Positions 59,079 to 64,000 of a stretch of 64,000 bases of DNA are shown here, piece after piece. The stretch is taken from the NCBI RefSeq assembly GCF_014635325.1, contig NZ_BMCT01000001.1, forward strand, positions 587,743-651,742. The letters run 5' to 3'. The notes beneath the pieces are model-generated. The model saw only the letters and a list, made by a program, of their open reading frames with translations, did not search any database and was not told where the DNA came from. Numbering within the stretch: the stretch's first letter is position 1; every line of letters starts with the position of its first letter. Source of the DNA: Azorhizobium oxalatiphilum. Lineage in GTDB: Bacteria; Pseudomonadota; Alphaproteobacteria; Rhizobiales; Xanthobacteraceae. A program made the position numbers and the translations under genes.

Positions 59079-59948
59079 CGCCTTGCGGCCGATGATGGCG
59101 AAGCGCAGGCGCGACGACACGAAGTCGATCGCCGCCACGGTGGCGAGGATCATCAGGATGATCACGCTCACCTGCTGCATCTCCAGAGTGCGGATCAGCT
59201 CCGTCAGATAAGCGCCGATGCCACCCGCGCCCACGATGCCGATGATGGTGGCCGAGCGGGTGTTGGATTCGAAGAAATAGAGCACCTGGCTGGCGATCAC
59301 CGGCAGTACCTGCGGCACCAGCGCGAACCGCACCCGGTGCAGGGCGCTGCCGCCCGAGGCGGTTACGCCCTCGGAGGCCTTGCGGTCGGTGGCCTCGATG
59401 GCCTCCGAGAACAGCTTGCCGAAGGCCCCGAAATCCGCGCAGGCGATGGCCAGCGCCCCGGCGAAGGGGCCGAGGCCCACCACGTTGATCCACATCAGCG
59501 CCCAGATGAGCGTGTCCACCGAGCGCGAGACGTCGAACACCCGGCGCAGCGAGAAGTGGACGAAGATGTTCGGGATCACGTTCTTCGCCGCGAGGAAGGC
59601 GAAGGGGAAGGCCACCACGGCGGCGGTCAGCGTGCCGAGGAAGGCGATGGCCAATGTCTCGCCCAGCGCCTGCGCGAAGGCCGGCAGGCGGCCATGGGCA
59701 TCGGGCGGAAACAGCAGCGAGAAGAACAGTCCGAGCCGGCTCAGGCCCGCCCACATGCGCTGCGGATTGAAGTCGAGCGCCCACAAGGCGAAGACCGCCA
59801 TCGCGAGGATCGCGCCGACGAAGGCGGCGGCCTTGAGCCGGCCCCGGCCATTGGTGCGGAAGGCATCGGGATGGCGGGCGCGCAGGCCCTCCATGTCGGC
59901 GGCCAGGACGGGGCGGGGATCGAGTACGGAAGTGGTGTGGGAGGTCAC
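59067..59948 (-). CDS. phnE: Phosphonate ABC transporter permease (second PhnE)
   Basis: 293 residues from GTG 59948, overlapping the stop of the first phnE as GTGA. Six TMs; PhnE features: LGETLAIAFLGTLTAAVVAF, the coupling region EAIEATDRKASEGVTASGGS, RSATIIGIVGAGGIGAYLTE. Paralogue of the upstream phnE; two-permease phn systems are common in alphaproteobacteria and presumably form a heterodimeric channel. Confidence 0.94.
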   Translation of the reverse strand: MTSHTTSVLDPRPVLAADMEGLRARHPDAFRTNGRGRLKAAAFVGAILAMAVFALWALDFNPQRMWAGLSRLGLFFSLLFPPDAHGRLPAFAQALGETLAIAFLGTLTAAVVAFPFAFLAAKNVIPNIFVHFSLRRVFDVSRSVDTLIWALMWINVVGLGPFAGALAIACADFGAFGKLFSEAIEATDRKASEGVTASGGSALHRVRFALVPQVLPVIASQVLYFFESNTRSATIIGIVGAGGIGAYLTELIRTLEMQQVSVIILMILATVAAIDFVSSRLRFAIIGRKAPTA

Positions 59949-60826
59949 GGGTGCTGGCCTCCGAAGAGCAGGCGATGGCGGACGTGCTCGGTCGCAAGAT
60001 CAATGATGATGACGGTCGCGATGATCATGAGCAGCATGGCGCTCACGTCCGTGTAGTAGAAGTTGCGGATGGCGGTGAGGAATTCCTGGCCGATGCCGCC
60101 CGCGCCCACGAAGCCCAGCACGCCCGCGCCGCGCACGTTGATCTCGAACCGCAGCAGGCCGTACGAGGCGAAGTTGGACAGCACCTGCGGCACCACGCCG
60201 AAGCGCACCCGCTGCATCCAGCTGGCGCCGGAGGCGGCGAGGCCTTCCACCGGCTTCATATCGATATTCTCCACCACCTCGGCGAACAGCTTGCCCAGCG
60301 CGCCCGTGGTGTGGATGGCGATGGCCAGCACGCCGGGGATGGGGCCGAGGCCGAAAGCGAAGACGAAGATGAGCGCGAACACGATGTCCGGCACCGTGCG
60401 GCAGAATTCCAGATAGCGCCGGGTGACGAACAATACCGTCCGGCTGCGCACCAGATTGGCCGAGGCGAGGAAGCACAGGATGAAGCCACCGACGGCGCCC
60501 AGCAGCGTGCCGAGATAGGCCATGAGCAGGGTTTCGCCGAGCAGGCGCGCCCAGGTCTTCAGGTCCCAGTACCACGCGACGATGTCCGCGCGCGGGGTCT
60601 CGGCGGAGATGGTGGGGATGGTCTTCGCCAGATAATCGGTGAAATGGCCGATGTTCTTCAGCGCCGCCGGGCGCACTTCCGCGAACCAGCCCGCCAACAG
60701 CACCAGCGCGCCGATGACGACCGCAACGCCGAGCCCGCGCAGACGGCTTTTCGCCGTGGCGGCGTCATAGGCGGCGGCGAGGGCCTGAGCCTGTGCAGGA
60801 GGAAGATGCGGAACGGTAGCGGACAT
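59945..60826 (-). CDS. phnE: Phosphonate ABC transporter permease (first PhnE)
   Basis: 293 residues from ATG 60826; a TTG further upstream (60850) is less likely. Six TMs with LGETLLMAYLGTLLGAVGGF, FVTRRYLEFCRTVPDIVFAL, ENIDMKPVEGLAASGASWMQ and GVLGFVGAGGIGQEFLTAIR. The N-terminal 30 residues are cytosolic and Ala-rich. Partner of the second PhnE. Separated from phnD by a strong terminator-like hairpin, so its expression depends on read-through. Confidence 0.94.
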   Translation of the reverse strand: MSATVPHLPPAQAQALAAAYDAATAKSRLRGLGVAVVIGALVLLAGWFAEVRPAALKNIGHFTDYLAKTIPTISAETPRADIVAWYWDLKTWARLLGETLLMAYLGTLLGAVGGFILCFLASANLVRSRTVLFVTRRYLEFCRTVPDIVFALIFVFAFGLGPIPGVLAIAIHTTGALGKLFAEVVENIDMKPVEGLAASGASWMQRVRFGVVPQVLSNFASYGLLRFEINVRGAGVLGFVGAGGIGQEFLTAIRNFYYTDVSAMLLMIIATVIIIDLATEHVRHRLLFGGQHP

Positions 60827-60857
60827 GGCGTTCTCAAGAAGGGAAGTCAAAACGCAA

Positions 60858-60886
60858 AACGGCGGGGGCTTTTGGCCCCCGCCGTT
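60858..60886 (-). terminator. Intrinsic terminator/attenuator between phnD and phnE
   Basis: Perfect 12-bp arms, 60858-60869 (AACGGCGGGGGC) and 60875-60886 (GCCCCCGCCGTT), loop of 5. Read on the minus strand it is followed by TTGCGTTTTGA. It begins 11 bases after the phnD stop and is the best-formed of the post-binding-protein stem-loops here, probably limiting phnE transcription. Confidence 0.8.
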
Positions 60887-60897
60887 CCGGCGAGCGA

Positions 60898-61827
60898 TCA
60901 GGAACGCTTACGCTGATCGTCGTTATACTTCACCATGCCGATGATGCCGTCGTAATCCTTGGCGGTGATCGGCGAGAACTCGATGTCCTTGCCGCCGGAC
61001 AGCTTGTCGAAGGCCGCCTTGTCCTTCTTCGGGGCGTCGAGGAAGGCCTGCTTGATCTTGGCCTTCAGGTCGGCGGGCAGGGAGTCCAGCACGGCGAACG
61101 GGCCTTCGGGCAGGAAGTCCGACTTGAAGACGATGCGGAAGTCCTTCTCCGTCAGCGGCTTGCCCTCGGCGTTCTTCAGCAGGCCACGGGCCAGCAGGCG
61201 GGTGAGGTAATTGTCGGTCTCGGAGTTCCAGGCGTTGGCGGCGGCGTCCGCCGTGCCCTGGGCCACCGCGAGGACGGCATTGTCATGGCTGCCGGCATAG
61301 ACGCTCTTGCCGAAGAAGGAGTCCACCGAGGCGCCTTCCTTGTTCAGGAAGTAGCGCGGGGCCTGATTGCCGGAGGTGGAGTTGGGATCGACGAGGGCGA
61401 TGGTCTTGCCCTTGAGGTCCTTCAGTTCCTTGTACGGGCTGTCGGCGCGCACCCAGATCACCGAATAATAGCCGGTGAGGCCGGTGTTGTGGCGCTGCAC
61501 GACCAGCGGATCCACCTTCACGCCGGTGAGGACGGCGCGGGCGTAGGAGGCGGGCCCGTAGAAGGCGATCTGCGCGCTGCCGGTGCGCTGGGCCTCGATC
61601 ACGGCCGCATAGTCATTGGCGATGCGCAGCTTCACCGGAACGCCGATCTCCTTGGAGAGATATTCGGCGAAGGGGGTGTAGATGTCGGTGGTGGCGGAGG
61701 CGTTCTCGGCCGGGATTACCGCGAAGGTGAGCTCGGGAAACTGCTTCTTCCACTCCTGCGCGTGAGCGGCGCCGGCGGTGAGGGTAAGGGCGGCGGCGGC
61801 CGCGATCAGGCTGCGACGGTTGATCAT
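60898..61827 (-). CDS. phnD: Phosphonate-binding periplasmic protein
   Basis: 309 residues from ATG 61827, six bases after AGGAG; the adjacent ATG 61830 is also possible. Signal peptide NRRSLIAAAAALTLTAGAAH with cleavage after AHA. PhnD features: FPELTFAVIPAENASATTDI, PFAEYLSKEIGVPVKL, IAFYGPASYARA, DLKGKTIALVDPNSTSGN and KTIALVDPxSTSG-type loop for the phosphonate group. Periplasmic receptor feeding PhnC-PhnE. Confidence 0.95.
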   Translation of the reverse strand: MINRRSLIAAAAALTLTAGAAHAQEWKKQFPELTFAVIPAENASATTDIYTPFAEYLSKEIGVPVKLRIANDYAAVIEAQRTGSAQIAFYGPASYARAVLTGVKVDPLVVQRHNTGLTGYYSVIWVRADSPYKELKDLKGKTIALVDPNSTSGNQAPRYFLNKEGASVDSFFGKSVYAGSHDNAVLAVAQGTADAAANAWNSETDNYLTRLLARGLLKNAEGKPLTEKDFRIVFKSDFLPEGPFAVLDSLPADLKAKIKQAFLDAPKKDKAAFDKLSGGKDIEFSPITAKDYDGIIGMVKYNDDQRKRS

Positions 61828-61958
61828 CATGAACTCCTGAAGTGAAGGCGTGATGGGTCGATACCTCGCGCGCCACCGCACCACCCCTGATGGAGGGCGG
61901 TGGGAAGCCTGCGGGGAGATGGGATACGCACGCGCCCGGCCTTGAGGGCCGGACCGGA

Positions 61959-62786
<828 letters not shown>

Positions 62787-62911
62787 GGCGTCGCTCCGCT
62801 GGTGGACAGGAGCCCCCCACTTACGGCCGGCGCGCAACAATCATGTGACGGTCAGCGGAGCCTTGGCGCGTATGACGGGGGTTGTCCCGCCCGACACGTC
62901 GAGCATCGCAA

Positions 62912-62939
62912 TTGTCACGTAGCGTCATTGCGTTGTCAT
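62912..62939. promoter_or_regulatory. Pho-box-like repeats upstream of phnC
   Basis: On the plus strand three GTCA cores recur: TTGTCAC (62912-62918), GCGTCAT (62922-62928) and TTGTCAT (62933-62939). The last two keep the 11-base periodicity of the PhoB box (CTGTCAT-N4-CTGTCAT) and match it at most positions. A further GTGTCAT is on the minus strand just upstream. The orientation is opposite to phnC, so the assignment is tentative, but Pho control of phnCDE is well known in other bacteria. Confidence 0.45.
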
Positions 62940-63048
62940 CGTGATCCATGACACGCCGGATGCCCCTGAATTCCGAGGGATTTCTGCGGTCGGCCGCGGG
63001 TGCCCGCCCGCCGGTGCCGGCTATCGGGCGTATGACAGCGGGGCCCAA

Positions 63049-63085
63049 AAAAGCAGGCGCCGGAGAGCAGAGGCTCTCCGGCGCC
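63049..63085 (-). terminator. Strong intrinsic terminator on the minus strand
   Basis: Perfect 13-bp arms, 63056-63068 (GGCGCCGGAGAGC) and 63073-63085 (GCTCTCCGGCGCC), with an AGAG loop. On the minus strand it is followed by TGC and then TTTTTT. It ends a minus-strand transcript coming from the right, either the amidase mRNA with a 340-base trailer or a separate small RNA. Confidence 0.85.
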
Positions 63086-63427
63086 GCGGTGGTCTTTCCC
63101 GGACCGTGTGTTTCGTTTTGCTTGGTCTACACGGTGGAGTGCGACATGCCGCCGGTCCGTCTTCCATCTGCCGGATGTGCGCAGCGCCAAGGTGCGGGCT
63201 CGCGTGCGCTCTCCGGATCAAGACTGGCTCGGGATTCTTGAGCGTACCTATGCCGAACGTCCGATTGGGCGACCTCCCCATGCGAAGCTTAGCAAAGGAT
63301 ACTGGAAATAAAAGCGCGTATTGTTGCTGCGCTGCATTGGGCTTTGCGGGCGTTGCAGCGCGAAATTGGCGCGTACTGCGACATCACAGGGTTTCCGCGA
63401 TGCCGCAGTGCGAATGTATACCAAATA

Positions 63428-64000
63428 TCAGCCGGAAATGGCGCGTTCCAGGAAGGCTGCGGCAGCCAGAGTGCGGTAATCGCGCCCGAACCGCCCCACC
63501 ACCTGAATGCCGATGGGCAGGCCCGTGGGCCCATTGAGGCCAGCCACCGAGACGCAGGGGGTGCCCATCAGCGTCCACAGGCGATTGAGGGCCGGAGAGC
63601 CGGTCGAATCGAGGCCCTCGGGCGCCTCGCCGGGGGCGGCAAAGGTGAGCAAAGCGTCATAATCGGCGAACAGGTCGCCGAGGCGCTGGCGGGCGCGCTT
63701 GGAGGTACGCCGGGCGGCGTCATAGGCCTCGGCGCCGATGGTGCCGGCCTCGCGCAGATGGATGGTCAGCATGGGGGACAGGAGCTCGCGGTCATATTCG
63801 TCCGCCAGCGCCAGTGCGCCCTCGAAATTCTGGATCACCGGCTGGGCTGCGTCCGCCGCCTCGATCTCCACGGGAATGTCGATCTCCGTGACGGTCGCGC
63901 CGGCGGCCGTGGCCGCGCGCACCGCGGCCTCCAGCGCCGCATGGGCACCGGCATCGGCCAGATGGTCGCGCGGCGTGCGCACGAGGGCGAAGCGGGGCGG
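63428..64000 (-). CDS. Amidase signature family hydrolase, C-terminal part (5' end outside window)
   Basis: About 190 residues visible; the frame is open to the window edge. The sequence has the C-terminal lobe of amidase-signature enzymes: RFALVRTPRDHLADAGAH, then YDALLTFAAPGEAPEGLDST, a small hydrophobic segment LWTLMGTPCVSVAGLNGPTG and LPIGIQVVGRFGRDYRTLAA, closing the barrel-like end seen in GatA-type amidases. The catalytic Lys and Ser residues lie beyond the window. Not obviously part of the phn locus; separated from phnC by 641 bases. Distinct from the amidase at 32463. Confidence 0.88.
   Translation of the reverse strand, partial: PPRFALVRTPRDHLADAGAHAALEAAVRAATAAGATVTEIDIPVEIEAADAAQPVIQNFEGALALADEYDRELLSPMLTIHLREAGTIGAEAYDAARRTSKRARQRLGDLFADYDALLTFAAPGEAPEGLDSTGSPALNRLWTLMGTPCVSVAGLNGPTGLPIGIQVVGRFGRDYRTLAAAAFLERAISG

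Larger units (their letters stand above)
62787..63427. other. 641-base stretch without a recognisable gene
   Basis: Contains the phnC promoter region with Pho-box-like repeats (62912-62950), a strong minus-strand terminator (63049-63085) and about 340 bases between that terminator and the amidase stop at 63428. Short frames exist on both strands, but none resembles a known protein, and those on the minus strand run through the terminator. A small RNA transcribed on the minus strand toward the terminator is possible. Confidence 0.5.

Noticed and set aside
63021-63281. Minus-strand 86-residue frame
   Set aside because: It reads straight through the strong terminator at 63056-63085 and is Arg/Pro-rich, so a coding role is unlikely.

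Overview
The window is high-GC, densely packed DNA with short leaders and many ATGA/GTGA stop-start overlaps. Gene content (YitT-like protein, PchR-type AraC regulator, full phn C-P lyase set, Zn-ribbon sugar methyltransferases, NAGGN-type amidotransferase) fits an alphaproteobacterium of the Hyphomicrobiales. A Xanthobacteraceae-like genome is my best guess, from family resemblance only. I see no rRNA, CRISPR array, insertion sequence, integrase or phage gene. The window reads as core/accessory chromosome devoted to nutrient scavenging and cell-surface sugars.

Layout. (1) 1-3325: end of an enoyl-CoA hydratase, a secreted protein of unknown function, an OafA-type acyltransferase, tRNA-Leu(CAG) and a YitT-type membrane protein. 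(2) 3451-12707: a complete oligopeptide ABC importer, two M20 metallopeptidases and a divergent LysR regulator. (3) 12715-15307: a two-gene unit of class II glutaminase proteins, one of them closely resembling N-acetylglutaminylglutamine (NAGGN) amidotransferase but without its usual ATP-grasp partner. (4) 15429-19836: a PchR-like regulator, a TonB-dependent siderophore receptor and a cytoplasmic siderophore esterase. (5) 20004-24895: a polar amino-acid ABC importer with an enolase-superfamily enzyme and a DadA-like FAD oxidoreductase. (6) 25092-27233: a chemoreceptor. (7) 27435-33854: a second peptide/nickel-type ABC operon with a fused two-domain ATPase and a terminal amidase.

(8) 34127-46815 is a polysaccharide/glycan locus. 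A plus-strand operon makes CDP-4-keto-6-deoxyglucose (rfbF, rfbG), methylates and epimerises it and ends with a GT2 glycosyltransferase. Facing it across two terminators is a six-gene minus-strand cassette of overlapping genes: DegT aminotransferase, CmcI-like enzyme, GNAT, WbqC, PhyH dioxygenase and Zn-ribbon methyltransferase. Two FkbM methyltransferases are divergent from that cassette. (9) 47049-50355: a Nudix hydrolase with a long histone-H1-like Lys/Ala tail, a nitronate monooxygenase and its divergent LysR regulator.

(10) 50464-62786 is a phosphonate locus: phnGHIJ-GNAT-phnKLMN on the minus strand, phnF and a PPOX-family flavoprotein gene on the plus strand, and phnCDEE on the minus strand. 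There is a perfect GntR-type palindrome between phnG and phnF and a Pho-box-like repeat upstream of phnC. (11) 62787-64000: a gene-free stretch with a strong minus-strand terminator, then the 3' end of an amidase gene.

Themes: three importers sit beside enzymes likely to process their imported substrate (peptidases, isomerase/oxidase, amidase). Solute-binding-protein genes tend to be followed by intercistronic stem-loops that probably set higher expression of the binding protein. The least understood parts are the six-gene sugar-decoration cassette, the orphan NAGGN-type amidotransferase pair and the tailed Nudix protein.
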